Assembly (NCBI RefSeq): GCF_028548455.1
Contig: NZ_JAQQLF010000022.1
Span: 1-64,000, forward strand
Length of the DNA stretch: 64,000 bases
Direction of reading: 5' to 3'
Origin: Vogesella aquatica
GTDB taxonomy: Bacteria; Pseudomonadota; Gammaproteobacteria; Burkholderiales; Chromobacteriaceae
Shown here: positions 52,818 to 61,189 of the stretch, piece by piece
How the letters are laid out: each line of letters opens with the position of its first letter
Numbering within the stretch: the first letter of the stretch is position 1
The notes under the pieces: generated by a model
Seen by the model: the letters and a program-made list of their open reading frames with translations, nothing else
What the model was told of the DNA's origin: nothing
Databases searched by the model: none
Translations under genes and position numbers: made by a program

Positions 52818-52838
52818 AACGGCGCAGCACACACCACA

Positions 52839-52862
52839 AGCCCGGTATCACCGGGCTTTTTG
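52839..52862 (+). terminator. Terminator after the permease gene
   Basis: An 8-bp stem AAGCCCGG with CCGGGCTT, loop TATCA, followed by TTT. Confidence 0.8.
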
Positions 52863-52904
52863 CATGGTGCCTGCACACACGTCGTAGCTAGGGCGCGATA
52901 TGCG

Positions 52905-52930
52905 TATTTTGTATAAAAAATGCAAAATAA
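52905..52930 (+). promoter_or_regulatory. Dyad upstream of the second binding-protein gene
   Basis: GTATTTTG and CAAAATAAC, about 11 bases apart, sit in AT-rich DNA 75 bases before the start at 53001; a candidate operator. Confidence 0.3.
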
Positions 52931-53000
52931 CTTGGTTCACTTACCCTGGGGCGCCGCCTTATGCTGGCGGCACATTCCATTACCCCTCGGGAGCATCCTC

Positions 53001-53804
53001 ATGAAAAGCAAGCTTATCCTCGCCTTGCTGCTGGCCGCCGGCGCCAACAGCGCCTTTGCCGACCGTATCGACGACATCAAGAAAGACGGCGTACTGCGCG
53101 TGGCCGCTTTTGACAGTAACCCGCCGTTCGGCTTTCTGGATGCGCAAACCCGCCAGATCAACGGCCTGGACGTCGACGTGGCGCGTCACATCGCCAGCAA
53201 GCTGGGCGTGAAGCTGGAGCTGGTTCCCACCAACCCGGCCAACCGCATTCCGCTGCTAGTTTCCGGCAAGGCCGACCTGATTGCGGCCAACTTCACCGTG
53301 ACGCCGGACCGCGCCAAGCAAGTGGATTTCAGCCTGCCGTACTTTGCCTCCGGCCAGCAGTTCATCGCCCGTAAAGGCAGCCTGCAGAAGCCGGACCAGC
53401 TGGCCGGCCTGCGCGTGGGCGCCGACAAGGGCACCACCCAGGAGATCACGCTGCGCGACAAGTACCCGGCTACCAAAGTGGTGTCCTACGACGACACCCC
53501 GCTGGCTTTTGCCGCGCTGCGTAACGGCAACGTGAATGCCATCACCCAGGATGGCTCCAAGCTGGCTGCGCTGCTGGCCAATGCACCGGACAAGGACAAG
53601 TTTGAAATCGCCCCGTTTACCCTTACCCGTGAATACCAGGCCATCGGTTTGCCGAAGGGCGAGGCGCGGCTGCAAAAGCTGGTGAACGACGTACTGCTGT
53701 CGCTGGAAAAGAACGGCGAGGCGCAAAAGATCTACGACCGCTGGTTCGGCCCCAGCACCAAGGCCCCGCTGCCGCGTGACTTCAAGATCGGCGACAAGGT
53801 ATAA
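53001..53804 (+). CDS. Polar amino-acid ABC binding protein, family 3 (second set)
   Basis: A 267-residue exported protein with signal peptide MKSKLILALLLAAGANSAFA. Seen are GVLRVAAFDSNPPFGFLDAQTRQINGLDVDVARHIASKLGV, LIAANFTVTPDRAKQVDFSLPYF and VGADKGTTQEITLRDKYP, as in glutamate/cystine-type receptors. GGGAG precedes the ATG at 53001. Two permease genes follow it, separated by a hairpin terminator. It differs clearly from the binding protein at 51140, so the two sets import different amino acids. Confidence 0.87.
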   Translation: MKSKLILALLLAAGANSAFADRIDDIKKDGVLRVAAFDSNPPFGFLDAQTRQINGLDVDVARHIASKLGVKLELVPTNPANRIPLLVSGKADLIAANFTVTPDRAKQVDFSLPYFASGQQFIARKGSLQKPDQLAGLRVGADKGTTQEITLRDKYPATKVVSYDDTPLAFAALRNGNVNAITQDGSKLAALLANAPDKDKFEIAPFTLTREYQAIGLPKGEARLQKLVNDVLLSLEKNGEAQKIYDRWFGPSTKAPLPRDFKIGDKV

Positions 53805-53846
53805 GCCTGCCCCGCCAAGCCGGCCCACCCGTGGCCGGTGCCCCCG

Positions 53847-53874
53847 CGCCGCCCTCCAGGCGGCGTTTGTTTTT
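53847..53874 (+). terminator. Terminator or attenuator before the permease pair
   Basis: A 7-bp CGCCGCC/GGCGGCG stem followed by TTTGTTTTT; it separates the binding-protein gene from the permease genes, as in the preceding transporter set. Confidence 0.65.
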
Positions 53875-53893
53875 GCAGAAGAAAGGACGCGAT

Positions 53894-54616
53894 ATGTCTC
53901 CCCCCGCCTGGCTGGGCTATGACTGGCTGGCACCACGCTTTATCGGCTGGATGCTGGAAGGCGTGGTGCAAACCGCCTGGCTGTCGTTACTGGTGTGCGT
54001 GGCCGCCAGCGTACTGGGCATTGTGCTGGCCGCGTTGCAGCCATCGCGTTTGCGCTGGCCGGTAAACGGCTGGCTGGCCGCGCACCGTTACACCCCGCTG
54101 CTGGTGCAGCTGCTGCTGTGGTACTTCGGCGTGGCCAGCCTGCTGCCGGAAGGCGCCATGCTGTGGCTGAACGCGCCGCATGCGTTTGGGCCGCTAACGT
54201 GGCCGTCATTCGAGTTTCTGGCGGCCTTCATCGCGCTGACGCTGTACAGCAGCGCCTTCATCGCCGGCGAAGTGGAAGCCGGCTTGCGCGGTGTGCCAGC
54301 CGGCCAGTACGCCGCCGCCCATGCACTGGGCATGCGGCCGTGGCAGGTGCTGCGCCACATCGTGCTGCCGCAAGCGCTGCGCCTGGTGTACCGCCCGCTG
54401 CTGGGGCAGTATCTGGCGGTGATCAAGAACACCTCGCTTACCATGGCCATCGGCGTGGCCGAGTTGTCCTACCGCTCGCGCCAGGTGGAAACCGAAACCC
54501 TGCTCACCTTCCAGGCTTTTGCCGTCGCCACGCTGCTGTACCTGCTGCTGGTACTGGGCACCCAACTGGCCGGGGTAAGGCTGCAGACTGCGCAACGGGG
54601 GTATGGCGATGCATAG
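53894..54616 (+). CDS. Polar amino-acid ABC permease (first of a pair)
   Basis: A 240-residue HisMQ-type inner-membrane permease: MLEGVVQTAWLSLLVCVAASVLGIVLAAL, RYTPLLVQLLLWYF, and EAA loop AAAHALGMRPWQVLRHIVLPQALRLVYRP. AAAGGA lies before the ATG at 53894, which I prefer to an earlier in-frame start. It overlaps the second permease gene by 14 bases and would form a heterodimer with its product. Confidence 0.88.
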   Translation: MSPPAWLGYDWLAPRFIGWMLEGVVQTAWLSLLVCVAASVLGIVLAALQPSRLRWPVNGWLAAHRYTPLLVQLLLWYFGVASLLPEGAMLWLNAPHAFGPLTWPSFEFLAAFIALTLYSSAFIAGEVEAGLRGVPAGQYAAAHALGMRPWQVLRHIVLPQALRLVYRPLLGQYLAVIKNTSLTMAIGVAELSYRSRQVETETLLTFQAFAVATLLYLLLVLGTQLAGVRLQTAQRGYGDA

Positions 54617-55289
54617 CGAAGTGATCACCGCCAACCTCGATTACCTGCTGCTGGGCAGTTGGCCGCAAGGGCAGCTAGGCGGCATGGCGCTGACTTTGTT
54701 AATGGGCCTGGCCGCGGCGGCGCTGGCCAGCGTACTGGGCATTGCGGCAGGAGTCGGCCTGGTGATGGGCAGGCCGGCATGGCGACGGCTGCTGGGCGTG
54801 GCGTGCGGCACGCTGCGGGCCATACCGGTGGTGATGCTGATTTTCTGGTGCTATTTCTTGCTGCCGGTACTGTTTGGCGTGGACGTACCGGGCACACTCA
54901 CCGTTATCGCGGCGCTGGCACTGATCGGCGGTGCCTTTCTGGCGCAGACGGTGCAGGCCGGGATTGACGCTGCCCCTGCCGGCCAATGGCAGGCCGGGCT
55001 GGCGCTGGGTTTTACCCGCTGGCAAGTGCTGCGCTGGCTGATCCTGCCGCCGGCGCTGCGCATGATGCTGCCCTCGTTCGTCAACCAGTGGGTATCGCTG
55101 CTGAAAGATACCTCGCTGGCCTACGTGGTGGGGGTGGCCGAGCTGACCTTTGTGGCCGCCCAGGTCAACAACCGCGAGCAGGTATACCCGCTGGAAGTGT
55201 TTGCTTTCATTGCCCTGTGCTACCTGCTGCTGTGCAGCCTGCTGGCCTGGGCCGGTCGCCGCCTGGGGCGTAGCCCGCAGCAGGCCTGA
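54603..55289 (+). CDS. Polar amino-acid ABC permease (second of a pair)
   Basis: A 228-residue permease of the same family with EAA loop AGLALGFTRWQVLRWLILPPALRMMLPSFVNQWVSLLKDTSLAYVVGVAEL. It overlaps the preceding permease gene. No ATPase gene follows; a terminator at 55315-55347 ends the operon. Its ATPase must be encoded elsewhere or shared with another system. Confidence 0.88.
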   Translation: MAMHSEVITANLDYLLLGSWPQGQLGGMALTLLMGLAAAALASVLGIAAGVGLVMGRPAWRRLLGVACGTLRAIPVVMLIFWCYFLLPVLFGVDVPGTLTVIAALALIGGAFLAQTVQAGIDAAPAGQWQAGLALGFTRWQVLRWLILPPALRMMLPSFVNQWVSLLKDTSLAYVVGVAELTFVAAQVNNREQVYPLEVFAFIALCYLLLCSLLAWAGRRLGRSPQQA

Positions 55290-55314
55290 TCCCCCTGGCG
55301 CCCGCCATCACGGA

Positions 55315-55347
55315 ACACCCCCTGCTTGCCTGGCAAACAGGGGGTGT
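55315..55347. terminator. Terminator between convergent operons
   Basis: A 10-bp stem ACACCCCCTG with CAGGGGGTGT and a 13-base loop that itself contains TTGCC-TGGCAA, between the permease pair and ssuA. Confidence 0.65.
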
Positions 55348-55382
55348 CGTGATATGGCAACCCGTTCGGTTGCCGGCTTAAG

Positions 55383-56339
55383 CTAGCCCTTCCACACGAT
55401 GTCTTTCACCGCCAGCGGCTTGGGGATCAGCTTCAGCTGGTAGAAGGTATCGGCAATGCGTTGCTGCTCGGCCAGTACCGCCGCATCGATGCCGCGCACG
55501 CCGTAGCTGCCGCGCTCGGCGGCTACCTGCACGATGGCTTTGTCCAGGCCGATCTGCGACGACAGCTGGCTGGCCACCTCCGGCAGGTTCTGCAGCGCCC
55601 ACTTGTCCAGCCGCGCCAGTTCTTCCACGATCAGCTTGATGATGTTGCCGTTTTCGGCGGCGTATTTGCCGGCAGCCAGGTAGAACTGGTGGTTACTGAC
55701 GTTGCCACGGCCGTCGGCAATCAGGCGCGCGCCCAGCTGTTTTTCGGCGGCGGCAAAGAACGGGTCCCAGATCACCCACGCATCCACACTGCCACGCTCG
55801 AAGGCGGCACGGCCGTCGGACGGGCTCAGGAACACCACCTGCACGTCTTCGTACTTGAGGCCGGCGTTTTCCAGCGCCCGCACCAGCAGGTAGTGCACGT
55901 TGGAGCCCTTGTTCAAGGCGATCTTCTTGCCTTTCAGGTCCTTGACGCTGCGGATCGGCGAATCCTTCTGCACCACAATGCCTTCGCCGCGCGGCGCGGG
56001 CGGCTCGTACGCTACGTAGCGCAGGTCGGCCCCGGCAGCCTGGGCAAAAATCGGCGGCGTCTCGCCGGTGGTGCCGAAGTCCACACTGCCCACGTTCAGC
56101 GCCTCCAGCAGCTGCGGGCCGCCGGGGAATTCGGCCCACTTCACGCTGATGCCCAGCGGTGCCAGCCGTTTTTCCAGCGTGCCTTGTGCCTTCAACAGCA
56201 CCAGGGTGCCGTACTTCTGGTAGCCGATGCGCAGGGTATCGCTGCCGGCGGCCAACGCAGGCAGCGGCAAGGTAGCGGCGGCGACGCCGGCGGCGGCCAA
56301 CTGCAACAGCTGGCGACGTTGCGGGTTGAATCGGGTCAT
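55383..56339 (-). CDS. ssuA: Aliphatic sulfonate ABC binding protein
   Basis: A 318-residue exported binding protein. The N-terminus MTRFNPQRRQLLQLAAAGVAAATLPLPALA carries a twin-arginine-like RRQLLQL signal. The body RIGYQKYGTLVLLKAQGTLEKRL, WAEFPGGPQLLEALNVGSVDFGTTGETPPIFAQAAGADLRYV is characteristic of SsuA. It captures alkanesulfonates. AAAGGACA precedes the ATG at 56339. It follows ssuD, but ssuB and ssuC are absent; the operon ends at the terminator at 55315-55347. Confidence 0.92.
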   Translation of the reverse strand: MTRFNPQRRQLLQLAAAGVAAATLPLPALAAGSDTLRIGYQKYGTLVLLKAQGTLEKRLAPLGISVKWAEFPGGPQLLEALNVGSVDFGTTGETPPIFAQAAGADLRYVAYEPPAPRGEGIVVQKDSPIRSVKDLKGKKIALNKGSNVHYLLVRALENAGLKYEDVQVVFLSPSDGRAAFERGSVDAWVIWDPFFAAAEKQLGARLIADGRGNVSNHQFYLAAGKYAAENGNIIKLIVEELARLDKWALQNLPEVASQLSSQIGLDKAIVQVAAERGSYGVRGIDAAVLAEQQRIADTFYQLKLIPKPLAVKDIVWKG

Positions 56340-56364
56340 GCTTGTCCTTTCAGTATTCGGTATG

Positions 56365-56386
56365 GCCACCGGCGCGCGCCGGTGGC
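56365..56386. other. Palindrome between ssuD and ssuA
   Basis: A perfect 22-base palindrome of GC-rich sequence in the 84-base gap; no T run. Probably an mRNA-stabilising or attenuating hairpin. Confidence 0.45.
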
Positions 56387-56423
56387 AGAAATGTGTGCAG
56401 GAAACGACAGAAAATCAGCGCGC

Positions 56424-57599
56424 TCAGGCCACTTTTTCCGGCGGCGCCGCTTGCAGGGTGCGGGCGATCTGGCCGCTGGCCGACAAGGCGCTGGCGTCAA
56501 AAGGCCCGCCGGTAAACACCTGGCCACCGGGCAGCGCCTGCTGCTTGCCCGGCAGCAGCGGGAACACCAGCTCGGCAAAGCGGAACGCTTCTTCCAGGTG
56601 CGGGTAGCCGGACAACACAAAGGTGTCCACCCCCAGCGCGGCGTACTCCTGCAGGCGGGCGGCCACCGTTTGCGCATCACCCACCAGCGCGGTGCCGGCA
56701 CCGCCGCGCACCAGGCCAACGCCAGCCCACAGATTGGGCGCCACTTCCAGCTTGTCGCGCTGGCCGCCGTGCAGCGCGGCCATGCGGCGCTGGCCTTCGG
56801 AATCCATTTGCGCAAAGCGCGCCTGCACCTTGGCGATGGTGTCGTCGTCCAGATGGCTGATCAGCGCGTTGGCCGCAGCCCAGGCTTCGTCGTTGGTTTC
56901 GCGCACGATCACGTGCAGGCGCACGCCAAACTTCACCGTGCGGCCCAGCTTGGCGGCACGGGCGCGCACGTCGGCAATCTTCTCGGCCACGGCGGCCGGC
57001 GGCTCGCCCCAGGTGAGGTAGGCGTCCACGTGCTCGGCGGCCAGCGCGTGCGCAGCCTCGGAAGAACCGCCAAAGTAGATCTTCGGGTACGGCTTTTGTA
57101 CCGGCGGGAAGAAATTGCGCGCGTCCTTGATCTGGTGGTACTTGCCGTCAAAGTTGACGGCGTTGCCGGCCAGCAGCTCGCGCCAGATGTGCAGGAACTC
57201 GCTGGCTTCCTCGTAGCGCTCGTCGTGCTGCAGGAAGATGCCATCCGCGGCCAGCTCGGCGGCGTCGCCACCGGCCACGATGTTCACCAGCACGCGGCCG
57301 TGAGTGGCCTGGTCCAGCGTGGCTGCCATGCGTGCCGCCACGCTGGGCTTGGTCAGCGCGGTGCGCACCGCCACCAGCAGCTTCAGCCTTTGCGTGACCG
57401 GCGCCACGGTAGCGGCGGTAATCCACGGGTCCACGCAACCGCTGCCGGTGGGGATCAGCACCCCGTCGTAGCCCAGGGTGTCGGCAGCTACCGCCACCTG
57501 GCGCAGGTATTCGTTGCTGACCGGGCGGCCAGCGTCCGATTTGCCCAGGTAGCGGGTGTCGCCCGAGGTGGGCAGAAACCAGAAAATGTCGAGGCTCAT
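56424..57599 (-). CDS. ssuD: FMNH2-dependent alkanesulfonate monooxygenase
   Basis: A 391-residue LLM-class enzyme that splits alkanesulfonates to aldehyde and sulfite using reduced [55 protein letters not shown], and INIVAGGD-like [18 protein letters not shown], plus [18 protein letters not shown], follow SsuD closely. AAAAGGAC lies before the ATG at 57599. The flavin reductase SsuE is not in the window. A divergent GntR-type gene at 57780 may control it. Confidence 0.94.
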   Translation of the reverse strand: MSLDIFWFLPTSGDTRYLGKSDAGRPVSNEYLRQVAVAADTLGYDGVLIPTGSGCVDPWITAATVAPVTQRLKLLVAVRTALTKPSVAARMAATLDQATHGRVLVNIVAGGDAAELAADGIFLQHDERYEEASEFLHIWRELLAGNAVNFDGKYHQIKDARNFFPPVQKPYPKIYFGGSSEAAHALAAEHVDAYLTWGEPPAAVAEKIADVRARAAKLGRTVKFGVRLHVIVRETNDEAWAAANALISHLDDDTIAKVQARFAQMDSEGQRRMAALHGGQRDKLEVAPNLWAGVGLVRGGAGTALVGDAQTVAARLQEYAALGVDTFVLSGYPHLEEAFRFAELVFPLLPGKQQALPGGQVFTGGPFDASALSASGQIARTLQAAPPEKVA

Positions 57600-57734
57600 G
57601 TCAGTCCTTTTGCAGAGAGTTATCCGCCGAGCCCGCTGTACCACGGCGAGGCTTGCGTTGGCACAAACGATTCTAGGGACGACAGCCGGCAAACCGAACC
57701 AAGCAAAAACGCATTGCAAATCAGCTTAAGTCAT

Positions 57735-57779
57735 AACCTGTCATAACAGGTTGGCCGCAAGGCGCGCTATACTGCCGCC
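57735..57779 (+). promoter_or_regulatory. Operator dyad and -10 of the GntR gene, possibly leaderless
   Basis: AACCTG-N6-CAGGTT (57735-57752) lies where the -35 should be, and TATACT (57768-57773) is the likely -10. Transcription would then start at or next to the ATG at 57780, and no Shine-Dalgarno site is seen, so the mRNA may be leaderless. A copy of the recurring word (57750-57759) overlaps the dyad. Confidence 0.45.
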
Positions 57780-58529
57780 ATGAAAGCCGACACCCTGCCC
57801 CCGCTGCACGCCAGCCAGCCACTGCACAGCCAGATTCGCGAGCACCTGCGCGCCGCCATCCTGGATGGCCGCTACCACGAGCACGACAAGCTGCCGTCGG
57901 AACAGCAGCTGATGACGCAATTCGGCGTCAGCCGCATCACCGTGCGCCACGCGCTGGCGGCGCTGCAGCAGGAAGGCCTGCTGTTCAAGGTGGCAGGCAA
58001 GGGCTGCTTTGTCAGCCGCCCGGCCGCCAAACCGGTACAAACCCTGGCTCGGCTACAAGGCTTTGCCGAGGCCATGAGCCAGCGCGGCCATACCGCCTGC
58101 AACCGTGTGCTGCGGCTGGCGCCCTGCCCGGCCGACACCGCCATCGCTACCGCGCTGGGCGTGGACGCCGGCAGCGAGGTGATGGAAATCCGCCGCCTGC
58201 GCTATCTGGACCAGCAGCCGGTATCGCTGGACATCAGCTACTTTCCGCTGGCGCTGGGCCAGCGCCTGGCGCGCGAAGACCTGGCCGGGCGCGATATCTT
58301 TCTTATTCTGGAAAACGACTACGCCACGCCGCTGGGCCACGCCGACCTCACCATCCACGCCTGCGTGGCCGATACGGACACCGCAGGCCAGCTGGGCTGC
58401 CGCAGCGGCGACGCGCTGCTGCATGTGGAGCGCGTCACCCGCGCTGCCGACGGCCAGCCGCTGGTGCTGGACTACCTGTACTACCGCGCCGACCGCTTCA
58501 GCTACCAGCTGCGCATCAACCGCAGCTGA
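57780..58529 (+). CDS. GntR/HutC-family regulator with UTRA domain
   Basis: A 249-residue regulator. Residues 15-80 are the winged helix (LPSEQQLMTQFGVSRITVRHALAALQQEGLLFKVAGKGCFVSRP); residues 95-245 are a UTRA effector-binding domain (EVMEIRRLRYLDQQPVSLDISYFPLALGQRL). It is divergent from ssuD with 180 bases between, so it may repress ssuDA and itself; the dyad at 57735-57752 is a good candidate site. HutC-type proteins usually respond to small metabolites; the effector here is unknown. Confidence 0.87.
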   Translation: MKADTLPPLHASQPLHSQIREHLRAAILDGRYHEHDKLPSEQQLMTQFGVSRITVRHALAALQQEGLLFKVAGKGCFVSRPAAKPVQTLARLQGFAEAMSQRGHTACNRVLRLAPCPADTAIATALGVDAGSEVMEIRRLRYLDQQPVSLDISYFPLALGQRLAREDLAGRDIFLILENDYATPLGHADLTIHACVADTDTAGQLGCRSGDALLHVERVTRAADGQPLVLDYLYYRADRFSYQLRINRS

Positions 58530-58996
58530 TCTTACTCAAGTACGCAATGCAACAATCCCGGCATCCACGTCAGATGGCCAGTTAAGCGACGCTGCAGTTC
58601 ACTCAAAGACAGAACGTTAATGAAGCACCCAATCCCGTTGGCGCGAGCCGGGCAAAATGGTGCGCCCCAGGTCTTAAGCAGCCGATTTGTTTGAGCACCG
58701 AGCCGTTAGCGATCTGCGTGCAAATCTTTGATTTGCTCAGCGATGCGAGTTCGGCTGCGCCTGGGGCGTGCCATTTTGAACGGGGTTTCGAGCAGGCCCG
58801 GGGCGCGGGGGATTGCAAAAGGGGGCGGCGACCCGCCCCCTTTGCCCGTATGCCGGGCGGAACCGGCATGCAGAAATCATCCGCGAAGCGGATACAACCA
58901 TTCTCATCAACACGAAGACAAGAAGGCGGTCAGCGCTAACTGACTGCCTTGATGGAGCAAGCCGGCCTTGTTCACTGAGCAGACCAGTACAGTGCC
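58530..58996. other. Gene-free region with inverted repeats
   Basis: A 467-base gap. It holds an imperfect inverted repeat: 58653-58671 against 58760-58778 (17 of 19 match), whose interior contains a second CAGCCGA/TCGGCTG pairing and a CAAATC-TTT-GATTTG hairpin (58721-58735). Further right is an 11-bp GC hairpin with AAA/TTT ends (58818-58843), which could terminate plus-strand transcription from the GntR gene. An 82-codon frame (58691-58939) has no recognisable domain. I see no gene here; it may be a structured RNA or a dispersed palindromic element. Confidence 0.45.
58818..58843. terminator. GC-rich hairpin within the gene-free region
   Basis: Arms AAAGGGGGCGG (58818-58828) and CCGCCCCCTTT (58833-58843) around CGAC; AT-ended on both sides, so it could stop transcription in either direction. 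Confidence 0.5.
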
Positions 58997-59809
58997 CTAG
59001 TCAGTCCAGGCCAGGTGGTACAGCTTGTCGTTGCCCAGGTAGGACTTGCGGATCTGCGCCCGCACCGCCGGCGATTGCTGGTACACGCGCACGAACTGCT
59101 GCAGCTTGGGGTCGGCCGCATTGTCGTCGCGGGCAATAAAGCGGATGGCGTACTGCTCGTCGTCCAGGCCGGAGAACAGCAAGGCACTACCCGGGTCAAA
59201 GGTTTTGGCCGCAGCGATAAAGTGCGGGTAACCCTGCGCCAGGTCCACGTCATCGATCACGCGTACCAGCTGCGGGCCTTCCACTTCCACAAAGCTCAGC
59301 TTGCGCGGGTTGGCCGCAATATCGGTGAGCTTGCCCTTGGCGCCCACGCCGTCACGCAGCTTGATCAGGCCGGCCTTCTGCAACAGCAGCAGCGCACGAC
59401 CCTGGTTGATCGGGTCGCTGGCAACCGCCACCTTGGCGCCGGTTTTCAGCTCGGCAAAGCTTTTCACCTTGCTGGAGTACAAACCGATATTGGCCAGAAT
59501 GCCCACGCCTACCGATTTCAGCTTGTAGCCCTGGGTCTTGATGACGTTATCCAGAAACGGCTGGTGCTGGAAGTAATTGGCGTCCAGGTCCTTGTTGGCC
59601 AGCGCCACATTGGGCGTGGTCCAGTCGCTGAACTCCACCACCTCCACTTCCAGCCCCTGTTTCTTGGCCTCTTGCGCGGCAACGCGCACCGAGTCGGCGT
59701 AGGCGCCAGGGGTAACGCCGATCTTGAGTGCGGCAGCATGGCTGCTGACGGCCAGCAGTAACAGGCCCAGGGCGCCAAGGCCCTGCTTGATGCGTGTGAT
59801 GCGGTTCAT
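58997..59809 (-). CDS. metQ: MetQ-type methionine ABC binding protein
   Basis: A 270-residue binding protein of the NlpA/MetQ family: LKIGVTPGAYADSVRVAAQEAKKQGLEVEVVEFSDWTTPNVALANKDLDANYFQHQPFLDN and VASDPINQGRALLLLQKAGLIKL. The N-terminus MNRITRIKQGLGALGLLLLAVSSHAA is a signal peptide without a lipobox cysteine, unlike most MetQ lipoproteins. AAGGAG precedes the ATG at 59809. It is the last gene of the operon that begins with metI and includes two SfnB-like proteins and an LLM enzyme, so its ligand may be a methionine-like or organosulfur compound. Confidence 0.9.
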   Translation of the reverse strand: MNRITRIKQGLGALGLLLLAVSSHAAALKIGVTPGAYADSVRVAAQEAKKQGLEVEVVEFSDWTTPNVALANKDLDANYFQHQPFLDNVIKTQGYKLKSVGVGILANIGLYSSKVKSFAELKTGAKVAVASDPINQGRALLLLQKAGLIKLRDGVGAKGKLTDIAANPRKLSFVEVEGPQLVRVIDDVDLAQGYPHFIAAAKTFDPGSALLFSGLDDEQYAIRFIARDDNAADPKLQQFVRVYQQSPAVRAQIRKSYLGNDKLYHLAWTD

Positions 59810-59832
59810 GGTTTCTCCTTGTGTAAATAGAT

Positions 59833-61188
59833 TCAGGCGCCGTGGCGATAGCCGGCCCCGGCGTGGCGCGCCGGCAGGGTGTCGCCCTGGCCAAACAGCT
59901 TGTGCCGCAGGCTGCCTTCCTGATAGGCGGTCTTGTAGGCGCCACGGTTTTGCAGCTCCGGCACCACCAGGTCGACAAAATCCTCGTAGCTTTCCGGTGT
60001 GACGGTGCGCGACAGGTTGAAGCCGTCCACGCCCACGTCTTCCACCCACGATTGCAGCTCGTCGGCCACGCTGGCCGCGTCGCCCACCAGCGTCGGGTAA
60101 CGGCTGCCCAGCCGGAAGCGTTCCAGCAGCTTGCGCCGCGTCAGCTGGTTGGCACGGGCGGTGTTGGCCGCAGACTGGATGGCGTTGCTGCTGCCGTACT
60201 CGATGGGGTCGTCCAGGCCGTAGCGGCTGAAATCCACACCGATACTGCTGGCAAAGTGCGCCAGGCCGGCTTCGGCGCTGGCGTAGTGCCAGTAGTCGTC
60301 AAACTTTTCCTGCGCCTCGGCCTGGGTATGGCCCACCACGGCGGCAATACCGACAAAGATTTTCACGTCGTCGGCGCGGCGGCCCTGCGCCACGGCCTGG
60401 GCGCGAATCTGCTGCACCAGGCGGCGGGTGCTGTCCTTGTCGCCCGCCGGGATGAAAATGCCCTCGGCGTGGGTGGCGGCAAAGCGCTGGCCACGGTCGG
60501 ACGCGCCGGCCTGGAACAGCACCGGCGTGCGCTGCGGCGACGGCTCGCACAGGTGGTAGCCGTCCAGCCGGTAAAACGGCCCCTGGTGCTGCACGCGGTG
60601 GATGCGCGCCGGGTCGGCAAACACGCGGCCAACCTTGTCGCGGCGCACGGCGCCATCTTCCCAGCTGCCTTCCCACAGCTTGTACAGCAGCGCCAGGTAG
60701 TCGTCGGCGCGGTCGTAACGGCGGTCGTGCTCGTCCTGCGCGTCCAGCCCCATGGCGCGGGCGCCACTGTCCAGGTAGCCGGTCACGATGTTCCAGCCGG
60801 CACGGCCGCCGGTGAGGTGGTCCAGCGTGCTCATGCGGCGGGCAAACAGGTAGGGCGGCTCGTAGCTCAGGTTGGCGGTGACCCCGAAGCCCAGGTGCCG
60901 GGTAACGGCGGCCATGGCCGGCACCAGCAGCAGCGGGTCGTTGACCGGCAGCTGGATGGCTTCGCGCGCAGTGAGGTCGATGGACTGCTGGTACACGTCG
61001 TACACGCCGATGATGTCGGCGATGAACAGGCCGTCGAACAGGCCGCGCTCCAGCGTTTGCGCCAGCTGCGTCCAGTAGCCCAGCGTGTTGTAGTCCACCG
61101 AGTTGTCGCGCGGGTGCGTCCACAGCCCGTGGTTGATGTGGCCGACGCAGTTCATGTTGAACGCGTTCAGCAGTATCTGCTTGGCCAT
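59833..61188 (-). CDS. NtaA/DmoA/DszA-family FMN-dependent monooxygenase
   Basis: A 451-residue flavin monooxygenase. MNCVGHINHGLWTHPRDNSVDYNTLGYW, NLSYEPPYLFARRMSTLDHLTGGRAGWNIVTGYLDS and VLFQAGASDRGQRFAATHAEGIF identify the family; the opening resembles dimethylsulfide monooxygenase DmoA. It needs FMNH2 from a reductase not seen here. It lies between an SfnB-like gene (1 base upstream) and metQ, which places it in oxidation of a thioether or sulfone. Confidence 0.88.
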   Translation of the reverse strand: MAKQILLNAFNMNCVGHINHGLWTHPRDNSVDYNTLGYWTQLAQTLERGLFDGLFIADIIGVYDVYQQSIDLTAREAIQLPVNDPLLLVPAMAAVTRHLGFGVTANLSYEPPYLFARRMSTLDHLTGGRAGWNIVTGYLDSGARAMGLDAQDEHDRRYDRADDYLALLYKLWEGSWEDGAVRRDKVGRVFADPARIHRVQHQGPFYRLDGYHLCEPSPQRTPVLFQAGASDRGQRFAATHAEGIFIPAGDKDSTRRLVQQIRAQAVAQGRRADDVKIFVGIAAVVGHTQAEAQEKFDDYWHYASAEAGLAHFASSIGVDFSRYGLDDPIEYGSSNAIQSAANTARANQLTRRKLLERFRLGSRYPTLVGDAASVADELQSWVEDVGVDGFNLSRTVTPESYEDFVDLVVPELQNRGAYKTAYQEGSLRHKLFGQGDTLPARHAGAGYRHGA

Positions 61189-61189
61189 G

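Noticed and set aside
58691-58939. A small 82-codon gene in the gap before metQ
   Set aside because: It crosses strong inverted repeats, has no ribosome-binding site or family resemblance, and an overlapping frame of similar length exists.
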